Part shown: positions 37,796-46,838 of the stretch, piece after piece
How the letters are laid out: every line of letters starts with the position of its first letter
Numbering within the stretch: the stretch's first letter is position 1
Origin: Serpens sp035497915
GTDB lineage: Bacteria > Pseudomonadota > Gammaproteobacteria > Pseudomonadales > Pseudomonadaceae
Reading direction: 5' to 3'
NCBI RefSeq assembly: GCF_035497915.1
Contig: NZ_DATJCS010000038.1
Location: 1 to 64,000 of the forward strand
DNA: 64,000 nt
The notes under the pieces: model-generated
What the model was told of the DNA's origin: nothing
The model's input: only the letters and a program-made list of their open reading frames with translations
Databases searched by the model: none
Translations under genes and position numbers: made by a program

Positions 37796-39328
37796 ATGAC
37801 CAAACAGACGTGGCGTGACGCCCTCGCCGCCTATGCCAGCCCGGCCACTCTGGCCCTGCTGCTGCTCGGTTTCGCCGCCGGCCTGCCCTACATGCTGGTG
37901 TTCGCCACGCTGTCGGTGTGGCTGCGCGAGGCCGGCGTATCGCTACAGGCCATTGGCTTCGCCAGCCTGATCGGCCTGGCCTATGCCTTCAAGTGGGTGT
38001 GGGCGCCAATGCTCGACCAGTGGCGCCTGCCGCTGCTCGGTCGCCTTGGCCGGCGTCGCTCCTGGCTGGTGCTGTCCCAGTGTCTGGTGATTCTTGGCCT
38101 GATCGGCATGGCGCTGTTCGATCCGCGCGAGCATCTGGCCTGGCTGATCGGCCTGGCGGTAATCGTAGCCTTCGCCTCTGCGACCCAGGATATCGCCATC
38201 GATGCCTATCGCCTGGAAGTCGCCGAGGACAGCCGGCAGGCCGCCCTGGCCGCCTGTTACATGGCCGGCTACCGGGTGGCCGCCCTGCTGGCCACCGCCG
38301 GCGCGCTGTACTTCGCCAGCTGGTTCGGCTCCACCAGCGAGGCCTACCATTTCGGCGCCTGGAGCGGCACCTACCTGCTGTTCGCCGCGCTGATGCTGCC
38401 CGGCCTGATCACCAGCCTGACGATCCGCGAGCCGCAGGCGCACAACCAGCAAAACGCGCCCTCCCAGTACGGCCTGCTTCGCCAACTGGCCTCGGTGCTG
38501 GTGCTGATCGTGTTGCTGGTTTCGGTCCCCGCGCTGTTCACCCAGCTGTACGACACCGAGTTCTCCCTGCTGGCCAGCAACCCGTTCGGCCTGCTCACCG
38601 ATGATCGCGCCTTCCTGCGCGCCTTGCTCTACGGTCTGCTGGTCGCCGCCTGCCTGTCCGCCGTGGGCCGGCGCAGCCTGGCGCCGGTGCTCACGCCGGT
38701 CAGCGACTTCGTCCTGCGCTATCGCTGGCAGGCGCTGCTGATGCTCGGCCTGATCGCCACCTACCGGATGTCCGACACGGTGATGGGCGTCATGGCCAAC
38801 GTGTTCTACATCGACCTGGGCTTTACCAAGGAGCAGATCGCCAGCGTCAGCAAGCTGTTCGGGCTGGTCATGACCCTGCTCGGCGCCGGCGCTGGCGGCC
38901 TGCTGATCGTGCGCTTCGGCATCATGCCGATCCTGTTCGTCGGCGGTGTGGCCTCGGCAGCCACCAATCTGCTATTCGCCCTGCTCAGCAGCATCGGACC
39001 CGATCTGCACATGCTGATGGTCACCATCAGTTGCGACAACTTCAGTGGCGGGCTGGCCACGGCGGCATTCGTCGCCTACCTGTCGAGCCTCACCAACCTG
39101 AAGTTCTCCGCCACCCAGTACGCGCTGCTCAGCTCCATCATGCTGCTGCTGCCACGCCTGGTGGGCGGCTATTCCGGCGCGCTGGTGGAAAGCCTCGGCT
39201 ACCGGGAATTCTTCGTCATCACCGCCCTGCTGGGCATTCCCACCCTGATGCTCATCGGCCTGCAGTGGGGGCGTGATCGTCGCCATCCACAGCCTGCCCC
39301 GGCGGCCGAGTCCGAGGCACGCCAATGA
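37796..39328 (+). CDS. ampG: AmpG-type muropeptide permease
   Basis: 510 residues from ATG 37796, about 12-14 membrane helices. The opening (LLLLGFAAGLPYMLVFATLSVWLREAGVSL, split) and FKWVWAPMLDQ match AmpG. It imports GlcNAc-anhMurNAc muropeptides for cell-wall recycling and, where AmpR/AmpC exist, affects beta-lactamase induction. The stop codon is part of the bidirectional terminator with yajQ. P. aeruginosa AmpG (PA4393) is longer (594, from memory). Confidence 0.9.
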   Translation: MTKQTWRDALAAYASPATLALLLLGFAAGLPYMLVFATLSVWLREAGVSLQAIGFASLIGLAYAFKWVWAPMLDQWRLPLLGRLGRRRSWLVLSQCLVILGLIGMALFDPREHLAWLIGLAVIVAFASATQDIAIDAYRLEVAEDSRQAALAACYMAGYRVAALLATAGALYFASWFGSTSEAYHFGAWSGTYLLFAALMLPGLITSLTIREPQAHNQQNAPSQYGLLRQLASVLVLIVLLVSVPALFTQLYDTEFSLLASNPFGLLTDDRAFLRALLYGLLVAACLSAVGRRSLAPVLTPVSDFVLRYRWQALLMLGLIATYRMSDTVMGVMANVFYIDLGFTKEQIASVSKLFGLVMTLLGAGAGGLLIVRFGIMPILFVGGVASAATNLLFALLSSIGPDLHMLMVTISCDNFSGGLATAAFVAYLSSLTNLKFSATQYALLSSIMLLLPRLVGGYSGALVESLGYREFFVITALLGIPTLMLIGLQWGRDRRHPQPAPAAESEARQ

Positions 39329-39357
39329 AAAAGGGCCGGTGAACCGGCCCTTTTTCA
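39326..39357. terminator. Bidirectional terminator between ampG and yajQ
   Basis: A 14-bp stem (TGAAAAAGGGCCGG with its complement) around loop TGAA spans the gap; A5 and T5 runs give an intrinsic terminator on both strands. The ampG stop codon lies in the stem. Confidence 0.9.
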
Positions 39358-39358
39358 T

Positions 39359-39838
39359 TCAGTCGCGGAAGTTGTTGAACTGCAGCGGCATCTCGAAGTT
39401 CTGCCCGCGCAGCGAGGCGATGACCTCCTGCAGGTCGTCGCGCTTCTTGCCGGTGACCCGCACCTGCTCGCCCTGGATGGCGGCCTGGACCTTGAGCTTG
39501 GCGTCCTTGATATGGCCGACGATCTTCTTGGCCAGTTCCTTGTCGATGCCTTCGCGGAACGCCACATCCTGCTTCATCACCTTGCCGGAGGCGTAGGCGT
39601 CCTTCACTTCCATGCACTGCACGTCGATCTTGCGCTTGACCAGGCTGCCACGCACGATTTCCAGCACCTGCTCGAGCATGAACTCGGCTTCGGCGGTGAT
39701 CGTCAGCTCCTTGTCCTTGCTTTCGATGCTGCATTTGCCGCGCAGGTCGAAACGCCGGTCAATTTCCTTCACGGCATTGTCCACGGCGTTGGTCAGTTCA
39801 TGCTTGTCCAGTTCGGAAACCACGTCGAACGAGGGCAT
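39359..39838 (-). CDS. yajQ: YajQ family cyclic-di-GMP/nucleotide-binding protein
   Basis: 159 residues from ATG 39838 (MPSFDVVSELDKHELTNAVDNA), full YajQ length; the frame stays open upstream without meaning. DLRGKCSIE, KRKIDV and GKKRDDLQ are conserved. YajQ-like proteins bind nucleotides; a Xanthomonas member binds c-di-GMP and acts with a transcription factor. Convergent with ampG. Confidence 0.93.
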   Translation of the reverse strand: MPSFDVVSELDKHELTNAVDNAVKEIDRRFDLRGKCSIESKDKELTITAEAEFMLEQVLEIVRGSLVKRKIDVQCMEVKDAYASGKVMKQDVAFREGIDKELAKKIVGHIKDAKLKVQAAIQGEQVRVTGKKRDDLQEVIASLRGQNFEMPLQFNNFRD

Positions 39839-39970
39839 GGGAATCCTCCAAAAGGTTGTCGCGACCGGCTTCACGGAACGAAACGCGGCTGGCTTGACGG
39901 TTGTAAAGGGGCCGTCATTATAGCCGCACATTGTCCAAACCGGCCCCATGCGCCACCAGCGAGTCCGCCG

Positions 39971-40927
39971 ATGCCCAACCCCCATGTCAGCATTCTGGTG
40001 GTGGACGACACCAAGTTCTCCAGCGCCCTGATCGGCCGCGCCCTGGCGCAGGCCGGTTACCCCGACGTGCGTTTCGCCAGCAGCGCCGGCGAGGCCCTGC
40101 GCCAGCTCGAGGAGCGGCCGGCCGGCATTCTGCTCGCCGACTGGCTGATGCCGGAAATGGACGGCCTGGAGCTGACCGCCCGGGTCCGCCAGCAGGACGA
40201 GATGTCCGACCACTACACCTACATCATGCTGCTCACCGGCCGCGAGGGCGAAAGCGATCTGAGCGAGGCGTTCGCGCGCGGCGTCGACGACTTCATCAGC
40301 AAGGCCAAGATCCATGAGCAGCTGGTGCCCCGCGTGCTGGCCGGCGACCGGCTGTGCAATACCCTGCAACGCCTGCTGCAGGAGAACCGTCAGCTCACCC
40401 AGAGCGTCACCAGCCTGGAGCAGCGCAGCCTGGTGGACCCGCTCACCGGCCTGGGCAACGCCCGCTGCCTGCACCTGAACCTGGCCAACTGCCTGCGCGA
40501 GCTGGAGAGCCGCGGCGGCGCCTTCTGCTTCCTGCTGATCGGTGTGCCGCAGCTGCCGGAACTGCTCGCCCGCAGCGGCGAGGCCCAGCATCGCGAGCTG
40601 CTGGCCGCCATCGCCCGGCGCCTGCAGCAGCTGGTGCGCCCGCTGGATGTGCTGGTCCGCCTGGATGACGGCCACTTCGCGCTGATCGCCCTGCTCGACC
40701 GCCTGGAGGAAGCGGCGGTGAACAGCTTCCGCCGCCTGGCCGACGGCCTCAACCGCCAGGCGTTCAAGACCCGCGACGGTTTCGTCGAGCTGCGCGCCGA
40801 CATCGCCCTGCTGGGCGTCGACGCCCGCGCCCTGCCGCAGACCCCCGAGCAGTTGCTGGAACAGGCCGTCCAGTTGCTGGCCCGGAGCGGCCCCACGGGC
40901 GAGATGCGCATCCGCCAACTGGGCTGA
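39971..40927 (+). CDS. Response regulator with degenerate GGDEF domain
   Basis: 318 residues. The receiver domain (about 5-125) has VDD at 11-13, phospho-acceptor Asp57 in LLADWLMPEMDG, and Lys in ISKAK. After a coiled-coil linker (about 130-150) comes a GGDEF-like domain (DPLTGLGNARCLHLNLA) whose active-site loop reads RLDDGHFAL. With no GG(D/E)EF it should not make c-di-GMP. It sits 55 bases before panE and with the kinase gene two genes on may form a pair. Confidence 0.88.
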   Translation: MPNPHVSILVVDDTKFSSALIGRALAQAGYPDVRFASSAGEALRQLEERPAGILLADWLMPEMDGLELTARVRQQDEMSDHYTYIMLLTGREGESDLSEAFARGVDDFISKAKIHEQLVPRVLAGDRLCNTLQRLLQENRQLTQSVTSLEQRSLVDPLTGLGNARCLHLNLANCLRELESRGGAFCFLLIGVPQLPELLARSGEAQHRELLAAIARRLQQLVRPLDVLVRLDDGHFALIALLDRLEEAAVNSFRRLADGLNRQAFKTRDGFVELRADIALLGVDARALPQTPEQLLEQAVQLLARSGPTGEMRIRQLG

Positions 40928-40982
40928 CACGCCGGGCGCTTTTGGCTATCGTCCGGACTTTTCCGCGCAAGAGCCCTCCTTC

Positions 40983-41894
40983 ATGACCTGGCATATCCTC
41001 GGCGCCGGCAGCCTCGGCAGCCTCTGGGCTGTGCGCCTGGCACGCGCCAGCCTGCCCGTGACCCTGCTGCTGCGCAATGCCGAGCAACTGGCCGCCTATC
41101 GCGCGGCGGGCGGCCTGGCCCTGGTCGAGAACGGCGCGGAACAGCGCCTGGCGATCCCCGCCCAGACCCTCGACGACCCCGCGCCCATCCAGCGCCTGCT
41201 GCTGGCCTGCAAGGCCTACGACGCGCTTGGCGCCGTGCAAGCCATCGCCCCGCGACTGACGCCGGATGCCGAGCTGATCCTGCTGCAGAACGGCCTGGGC
41301 AGTCAGCAGCAGGTCACCGAACGATTGCCCCATGCGCGCTGCATCCTGGCCTCCAGCACCGAAGGCGCCTACCGCGACGGCCCGTTCCGGGTGGTGTTCG
41401 CCGGTCGCGGCCTGACCTGGCTGGGCGACCCGCGGGCTCCGACGCCGCCGCAGTGGCTCGGCGAGCTGAGCCGCGCCGGCATTCCCCACGAGTGGAGCGA
41501 GCGCATCGACAGCCGCCTGTGGCGCAAGCTGGCGCTCAACTGCGCGATCAATCCGCTGACGGTGCTGCACGACTGCCGCAACGGCGAGCTGCAGGCCCAC
41601 GGCGACGAGGTGGCGGCGCTCTGCGCGGAACTGGCCGAGCTGCTGCACGCCTGCGACCAGGACGACGCCGCCAGCGGGCTGCTCGACGAGGTGCAACGGG
41701 TGATTCACGCCACCGCCGCCAACAGTTCCTCGATGCGCCAGGACGTCGCCGCCGGACGGCGCACCGAGATCGGCTACCTGCTCGGCCACGCCTGCGCCGA
41801 AGGCGCGCGCCGCGGCCTGCGCCTGCCGCGCCTCACCGCCCTGCTGCAAGCGCTGCGCGCCCATCTGCGCGCGCGCGGATTGCCCGATACCTGA
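40983..41894 (+). CDS. panE: 2-dehydropantoate 2-reductase
   Basis: 303 residues. The N-terminal Rossmann motif ILGAGSLGSLWA and the LLACKAYD, NGLG, and LALNCAINPLTVL (catalytic Lys just before) blocks fit KPR/PanE. NSSSMRQDVAAGRRTEI is the conserved substrate block. It reduces ketopantoate to pantoate for coenzyme A with NADPH. It lies between response regulator and kinase genes, the same order as in P. aeruginosa PA4396-PA4398. Confidence 0.92.
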   Translation: MTWHILGAGSLGSLWAVRLARASLPVTLLLRNAEQLAAYRAAGGLALVENGAEQRLAIPAQTLDDPAPIQRLLLACKAYDALGAVQAIAPRLTPDAELILLQNGLGSQQQVTERLPHARCILASSTEGAYRDGPFRVVFAGRGLTWLGDPRAPTPPQWLGELSRAGIPHEWSERIDSRLWRKLALNCAINPLTVLHDCRNGELQAHGDEVAALCAELAELLHACDQDDAASGLLDEVQRVIHATAANSSSMRQDVAAGRRTEIGYLLGHACAEGARRGLRLPRLTALLQALRAHLRARGLPDT

Positions 41895-41939
41895 AGCCCC
41901 GCTACCCTGCCCAGACCGCAATCCGTCGCGAATCCCGCC

Positions 41940-43946
41940 ATGCGCCTGCAACGCCGCCTGGACAACCTGCCGGTCGGCCGCAAACTGCTCGCCGCCCTGC
42001 TGGTGCTGCTGGCCACCGTGCTGCTGGTGGCCAACCTGACCTTCATCAGCGCCGCCTACTGGATCTCCCAGCAAAGCGTCACGCCGCAGGCCATGCACAC
42101 CCTCGGCCAGCTGGTAGCCACGCCCGCCCTGAGCCAGCAGGCGCTCGGCTCGCCGCAGGCCGCCGCCGAGCTGCTGGACCTGCTGCAGACCTACCAGCCG
42201 CTGCGCGCCGCCGCGCTGTTCGATGGGCAGGGCCGCCGCCTGGCGCAGTTCGGCGAGGACGACACCCTGCAATTGCCCAAGCACCTGGCCCAGCTGCAGG
42301 CCTGGCGCAGCGGCGAATTTCGCACCCACCAACTGACCGAGCTGCCCCAACCGCCCGGTCCGCCGGGACACCTGCTGCTGGTGGCCACTGGCGAACTGCC
42401 GGGCGCGTTCTGGACCGGCACGCTGAGCGCCAGCGCAGTGATCCTCGCCCTCAGCCTGCTGCTCTGGCTGCTGATCGATCGCCAGGTGCGCCGCCTGGTG
42501 ACCCGGCCGCTGCGGGAACTGGAGGAACTGGCGCGCCAGGTGACCCGCCAGGAGAACTACGCCCTGCGCGCCCCCCCCGGCAACCGCGACGAGCTGGGCA
42601 GCCTGGCGGAAGCCTTCAACACCATGCTGTCGCGCATGCAGGCCCGCGAGCAGCAGCTCAAGCGCACCCGCGACGAGGCCCGCGAGGCGTTCGATCGCGC
42701 GCACTCGCTGGCCGAGGAAACCCGCCATTCCAACCGCCAGCTGGAGCTGGAAGTGCAGGTGCGCGGCAAGATCGAGCGCCAGCTGACCGGTTTCCAGAAC
42801 TACCTGAACAGCATCATCGACTCGATGCCCTCGGCGCTGATCGCCCTCGACCAGGACCTGTTCGTCACCCAGTGGAACAAGGAAGCCGCGCGCCTGTCCG
42901 GCACCAGCCTGGAGCAGGCGCTCAACCAGCCGGTGCTGCTGGCCTTCCCGCAGCTCAAGCCCTACCTGACGCAGCTGCAGGAGGCCGTCGACCAGCACCG
43001 GGTGGAGCGCATCGAGCGAGTCGCCTGGCCGCAGGGCGACGAGCTGCGCCACTACACGCTGACGGTCTATCCGCTGGCCGGCGGCGCCGGACGCGGCGTG
43101 GTGATCCGCATCGACGACATCACCCAGCGCCTGGCGCTGGAAGAGGCCATGGTGCAGTCGGAGAAGATGCTCTCGGTGGGCGGCCTGGCCGCCGGCATGG
43201 CCCACGAGATCAACAACCCGCTGGGCGCAATCCTGCACAACGTGCAGAACATCCGCCGGCGACTGTCCGCCGAGCTGGAGCGCAACCGCCAGCAGGCCGA
43301 GGCCTGCGGGGTCGATCTGGAAGCGGTCACCCGTTACCTCGATGCGCGGGAAATCCCTCGACTGCTGGATGGCATCCAGGGGGCCGGCAGCCGCGCCTCG
43401 CGCATCGTCAGCCACATGCTCAGCTTCAGCCGGCGCAGCAATCGCGAAATGGCGCTGGCCTCGTTGCCGCAGTTGATCGACCAGGCTGTGGAGATCGCCG
43501 GCAACGATTTCGACCTCAGCGAAGGTTTCGACTTCAAGGGCCTGCGCATCGAGCGCGATTTCGACACCGAACTGGGCAAGGTGCCTTGCATTGCCAACGA
43601 ACTGGAGCAGGTGCTGCTCAACCTGCTGAAGAATGCCGCCCAGGCCATTCACCCGCGCGACGACGGCCGCATCCTGATACGCACCCGCCTGAGCCCCCCC
43701 TGGGCGGAAATCCAGGTCGAGGATAACGGCATGGGTATGCCCGAGGCGGTGCGCAAGCGCATCTTCGAGCCGTTCTTCACCACCAAGGAAGTCGGCGAAG
43801 GCACCGGCCTGGGCCTGTCCGTTTCCTACTTCATCATCACCAACAACCACAAGGGCCAGATGGAGGTCGCCTCCATGCCCGGCCAGGGCACGCAGTTCAC
43901 CCTGCGCCTGCCGCTGGCCGAACCGCCCACCAGCTCGGGACTTTGA
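41940..43946 (+). CDS. Membrane sensor histidine kinase (HAMP-PAS-HisKA-HATPase)
   Basis: 668 residues. Membrane helix 1 (about 16-40), periplasmic sensor (about 42-155), helix 2 (about 158-178), HAMP (about 180-235), coiled coil, PAS (about 285-400), and the kinase core with His422 in GMAHEINNPLG. ATP-lid boxes are NLLKNAAQAI, VEDNGMGM and GTGLGLS. The signal is unknown. The likely partner is the degenerate-GGDEF response regulator upstream of panE. In P. aeruginosa the orthologue at this position (PA4398, from memory) affects swarming and biofilm. Confidence 0.92.
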   Translation: MRLQRRLDNLPVGRKLLAALLVLLATVLLVANLTFISAAYWISQQSVTPQAMHTLGQLVATPALSQQALGSPQAAAELLDLLQTYQPLRAAALFDGQGRRLAQFGEDDTLQLPKHLAQLQAWRSGEFRTHQLTELPQPPGPPGHLLLVATGELPGAFWTGTLSASAVILALSLLLWLLIDRQVRRLVTRPLRELEELARQVTRQENYALRAPPGNRDELGSLAEAFNTMLSRMQAREQQLKRTRDEAREAFDRAHSLAEETRHSNRQLELEVQVRGKIERQLTGFQNYLNSIIDSMPSALIALDQDLFVTQWNKEAARLSGTSLEQALNQPVLLAFPQLKPYLTQLQEAVDQHRVERIERVAWPQGDELRHYTLTVYPLAGGAGRGVVIRIDDITQRLALEEAMVQSEKMLSVGGLAAGMAHEINNPLGAILHNVQNIRRRLSAELERNRQQAEACGVDLEAVTRYLDAREIPRLLDGIQGAGSRASRIVSHMLSFSRRSNREMALASLPQLIDQAVEIAGNDFDLSEGFDFKGLRIERDFDTELGKVPCIANELEQVLLNLLKNAAQAIHPRDDGRILIRTRLSPPWAEIQVEDNGMGMPEAVRKRIFEPFFTTKEVGEGTGLGLSVSYFIITNNHKGQMEVASMPGQGTQFTLRLPLAEPPTSSGL

Positions 43947-43951
43947 TCCAT

Positions 43952-44533
43952 ATGGGATACCGCTTGTCGAAGATCTACACCCGCACCGGCGACGCCGGCC
44001 TGACCGGCCTGGCCGATGGCCGGCGGGTGCCCAAGGACCACCCACGCATCGAGGCGATGGGCGAGGTGGACAGCCTCAACAGCCTGCTGGGCGTGCTGCT
44101 GGCCGAGCTGGACGAGGCGCAGGAGCGTCATCCCGGTCTCGGTGAGCTGAGCGAGGTGCTCGCGCCCTGCCAGCACCGCCTGTTCGATCTGGGCGGCGAG
44201 CTGGCGATGCCCGAATACCAGGCATTGGCGGCTGCCGAGATCGCCCGCCTGGAGGACGCCATCGACCGCTGGAACGAGGAGGTCGGCCCGCTGGAAAACT
44301 TCATCCTGCCCGGCGGCTCACGGCTGATCGCCCAGGCCCACCTGTGCCGCAGCGCGGCGCGGGCGGCCGAGCGCCGCTGCCAGACCCTGAACGGCGAGGA
44401 AGCCCTGCGCGGCGAGCTGCTGGCCTATCTCAACCGCCTGTCGGACCTGCTGTTCGTCGCCGCGCGGTTGATCGCGCGGCGCCAGGGCATCGCCGAGGTG
44501 CTCTGGCAGGCGGCGCCCAAGCCGGAAAGCTGA
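43952..44533 (+). CDS. Cob(I)yrinic acid a,c-diamide adenosyltransferase, PduO type
   Basis: 193 residues from ATG 43952 (MGYRLSKIYTRTGDAGLTGLADGRRVPKD, split); the TRTGD(A/G)G motif binds ATP triphosphate. VDSLNSLLG, GPLENFILPGG, CRSAARAAER and LNRLSDLLF are the other PduO blocks. It adenosylates cobalamin to coenzyme B12. It follows the kinase after 5 bases; a TTG just upstream is a less likely start. Confidence 0.93.
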   Translation: MGYRLSKIYTRTGDAGLTGLADGRRVPKDHPRIEAMGEVDSLNSLLGVLLAELDEAQERHPGLGELSEVLAPCQHRLFDLGGELAMPEYQALAAAEIARLEDAIDRWNEEVGPLENFILPGGSRLIAQAHLCRSAARAAERRCQTLNGEEALRGELLAYLNRLSDLLFVAARLIARRQGIAEVLWQAAPKPES

Positions 44534-44570
44534 TTTCCGAAGCTGCGCAACCTACCGGACCGATGGAACC

Positions 44571-44634
44571 TGTAGGAGCCGCGACTGCATTTCGTGCAGG
44601 CCGCACCCGGTCGCGGCTAAAGCCCCCTCCTACA
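44571..44634. repeat. Degenerate REP-like inverted repeat
   Basis: The right arm reads as the complement of TGTAGGAG(G)GGGCTTTAGCCGCGA, one unit of the repeat after pdxJ. The left arm is shortened to TGTAGGAGCCGCGA, as if about 9 central bases were deleted. It lies between convergent genes, just before a terminator. Confidence 0.65.
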
Positions 44635-44657
44635 AAATCAGGCCATCCGCTTCGCAT

Positions 44658-44687
44658 AAAAAGGCCGACATCGCTGTCGGCCTTTTT
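44658..44687. terminator. Bidirectional intrinsic terminator
   Basis: A perfect 13-bp stem AAAAAGGCCGACA/TGTCGGCCTTTTT with loop TCGC gives a T5 run on both strands, between the adenosyltransferase gene and the sulfatase gene. Confidence 0.92.
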
Positions 44688-44705
44688 GCACATCACCCCG
44701 AAGGG

Positions 44706-46745
44706 TCAGTCGCGCACGTTCTGGTACATCATCAGCCGCGCGCTTTCGTACAGGCCGCGAGTCAGGTTCAGCAGGCGCTCGAACTCCTCCGGATGCTGTT
44801 GCGCCACGTCCTCAAGGGGCGTTGGCGAGGCCAAATCGTGCAGCGTCGGCTGGCTGCCGTCGTGGTTCATCTGCAACAGGTAGTCCCGGGTGATGCCGCC
44901 GATGATCGGGAAGGTGCCGGTGCGCAGCATGATCGGCACCACCCGCTCGCCTTCCGGCGTCGGCTGCTGCACATCGCGCCCCATGGTGCCGCTCTGGAAT
45001 TCCACGCCGAGCATGCCGAGCACGGTGGGCAGCACGTCGGACAGGCCGACCGCCTCCTCGATGACCCGCGGCGACAGGTACTTGGGCGCGTGGATCAGCA
45101 GCGGCACATGGTTGCTCTCAATGCCCAGCTTTTCGAAGGCCGGCGGCATGTGCGGCAACTGGGTGATGCGCGTGTTGTGGTCGCCGAACATCACGAAGAT
45201 GGTGTCGTCGTACCAGCCCCCTGCCTTGGCGATCTCCATCAGCCGGCCGATGTTGAAGTCCAGCAGGCGAACGGCCTCGTACTGGGCCTTGACCACCGAA
45301 CCGAACTCGCGCACTTCCGCTTCCGTGCGGTCGCTGATCTGGAAGCCGTCGTTGTCTTCGGGAATGGTGAAGGGACGATGGTTGCCGGCGGTCTGGATAT
45401 AGGCGAAGAACGGCTTGTCCTTCGGCACCGCCTGCAGCAGCAGATCGGCTTCCTTGAACAGGCTGAGGTCGGAAATGCCCCACACATCCACATGCGGCGA
45501 TTTCCAGAAGCTCTCTTCGTACAGGCGCACGCCATCGATGCTCTGGCGCACCAGGGCGTTCATGTTCGCCCAGCCGGCGTTGCCGCCGATCATGTAGAAG
45601 CGCTCGTAGTCTTTCAGGTCATTGATCAGCGTGTGCTGGTTGGGGATCAGCGGGTTGCGCGTGGCGGTTTCCTCGCGCGACACGTCCGGAATGCCGGTGA
45701 TGCTGGCCCAGACGGTACGCGCGGTGCCCACCGCCGGCACGTAGAAGTGCTTGAAGGTCCAGCTCTGCTCGGCCAGGCGGTCGAGGTTCGGCGTCGGATT
45801 CAGCGGGTTGCCGTGGTGGCCCACCGCGCTGGCGCCGAGGGATTCGAGCATGACGAACACCACGTTGGGCTTGCGCTCGGCCTGGAAGGCGTAGGGCTGC
45901 GGACCTTGCACACGGCGCAGGTTGAGGCTCTGTTCGTCCGGTGCGTCGATGCCGAAGTACTGGGTCAGCAGCGGGTAGCTGCGACGCACCGCCTCCTCGT
46001 CATAGGGCGCCAGATTGACCCTGGAGGTGTCGTAGAGGAACAGCACCGGGTTCAGGCCCAGCGAGGCGATCTGGTTGTCGCCGGAGAAGAACGCATCGCT
46101 CCAGCGCAGCGGCACCGGGTTTTCCAGGTTGAGGTTCTCGAACCGGCCCAGCAGACCGAAGAACAGCGCCACCACCACCAGTGCGCCGCCCCATACCCGC
46201 GACCAGCGCTTGAGCACGCGGGCCGGGCGCGCCAGGGTGAAGCGCTCCAGGCGCACCAGCAGGACGGTCAGCAGGACGACGCAGACCAGCCAGCCGAGGG
46301 TGATCCACACCACCGGATAGGTCTGCCAGACCATGTCGGCGGAGATCTGCGCGTCCTTCAGGAAATTGAACACCGTGGCGTTGATGCGCACGCCCAGGTA
46401 GGCGTAGTGGCCGAAGTCGGTGATGTACACCAGCATCAGCACGGCCAGTGCCAGCGCCAGGTACACGCGCGGCAACCAGCGCAGCCAGGGCTGGCTGGCC
46501 AGGTTCCAGCGCGGCAGCCAGGCCAGCAGGGCCAGCGGCAGGGTCAGCAGGATGGCCAGGCGCAGGTCGAAGCGCAGGCCGATACCCAGTGTTTCGAGCA
46601 CCGCCGCGTTGCCGGTCAGCGCGCCACTGTCCAGGCCGGAAAAGCCGAAGAAGAACACCATCCGCAGGACGGCGAACCACAGGAAGAGTATTGCCACGAC
46701 GCCGAAACAGTACTGCAAACGGCGGGACTGCAGCCAATCCATCAT
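44706..46745 (-). CDS. LTA synthase-like sulfatase-family membrane enzyme
   Basis: 679 residues from ATG 46745 (GAGGTGAA upstream; a second ATG is adjacent). About five N-terminal membrane helices (15-205) precede a periplasmic alkaline-phosphatase-fold domain (about 290-640). VVFVMLESLG holds the metal-binding Glu, GTARTVWASITG the catalytic Thr, and FVMFGDHNTRI the Asp-His pair. Such enzymes move phosphoglycerol or phosphoethanolamine groups onto glycans or lipids. It has no partner sdrA-like gene; the two genes upstream on the same strand suggest a glycan target. Confidence 0.87.
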   Translation of the reverse strand: MMDWLQSRRLQYCFGVVAILFLWFAVLRMVFFFGFSGLDSGALTGNAAVLETLGIGLRFDLRLAILLTLPLALLAWLPRWNLASQPWLRWLPRVYLALALAVLMLVYITDFGHYAYLGVRINATVFNFLKDAQISADMVWQTYPVVWITLGWLVCVVLLTVLLVRLERFTLARPARVLKRWSRVWGGALVVVALFFGLLGRFENLNLENPVPLRWSDAFFSGDNQIASLGLNPVLFLYDTSRVNLAPYDEEAVRRSYPLLTQYFGIDAPDEQSLNLRRVQGPQPYAFQAERKPNVVFVMLESLGASAVGHHGNPLNPTPNLDRLAEQSWTFKHFYVPAVGTARTVWASITGIPDVSREETATRNPLIPNQHTLINDLKDYERFYMIGGNAGWANMNALVRQSIDGVRLYEESFWKSPHVDVWGISDLSLFKEADLLLQAVPKDKPFFAYIQTAGNHRPFTIPEDNDGFQISDRTEAEVREFGSVVKAQYEAVRLLDFNIGRLMEIAKAGGWYDDTIFVMFGDHNTRITQLPHMPPAFEKLGIESNHVPLLIHAPKYLSPRVIEEAVGLSDVLPTVLGMLGVEFQSGTMGRDVQQPTPEGERVVPIMLRTGTFPIIGGITRDYLLQMNHDGSQPTLHDLASPTPLEDVAQQHPEEFERLLNLTRGLYESARLMMYQNVRD

Positions 46746-46838
46746 TTCACCTCGGGTTGCACATTGAATCACCGGCCCGCATGGACCGGCCAGAAACAGC
46801 AAGGCCCTGCGCAGGCAGAGCCGTGGATTGCACGGCCG

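Noticed and set aside
40764..44045. 1093-codon minus-strand frame across panE and the kinase
   Set aside because: Spans three well-supported plus-strand genes and has the composition of an antisense shadow.
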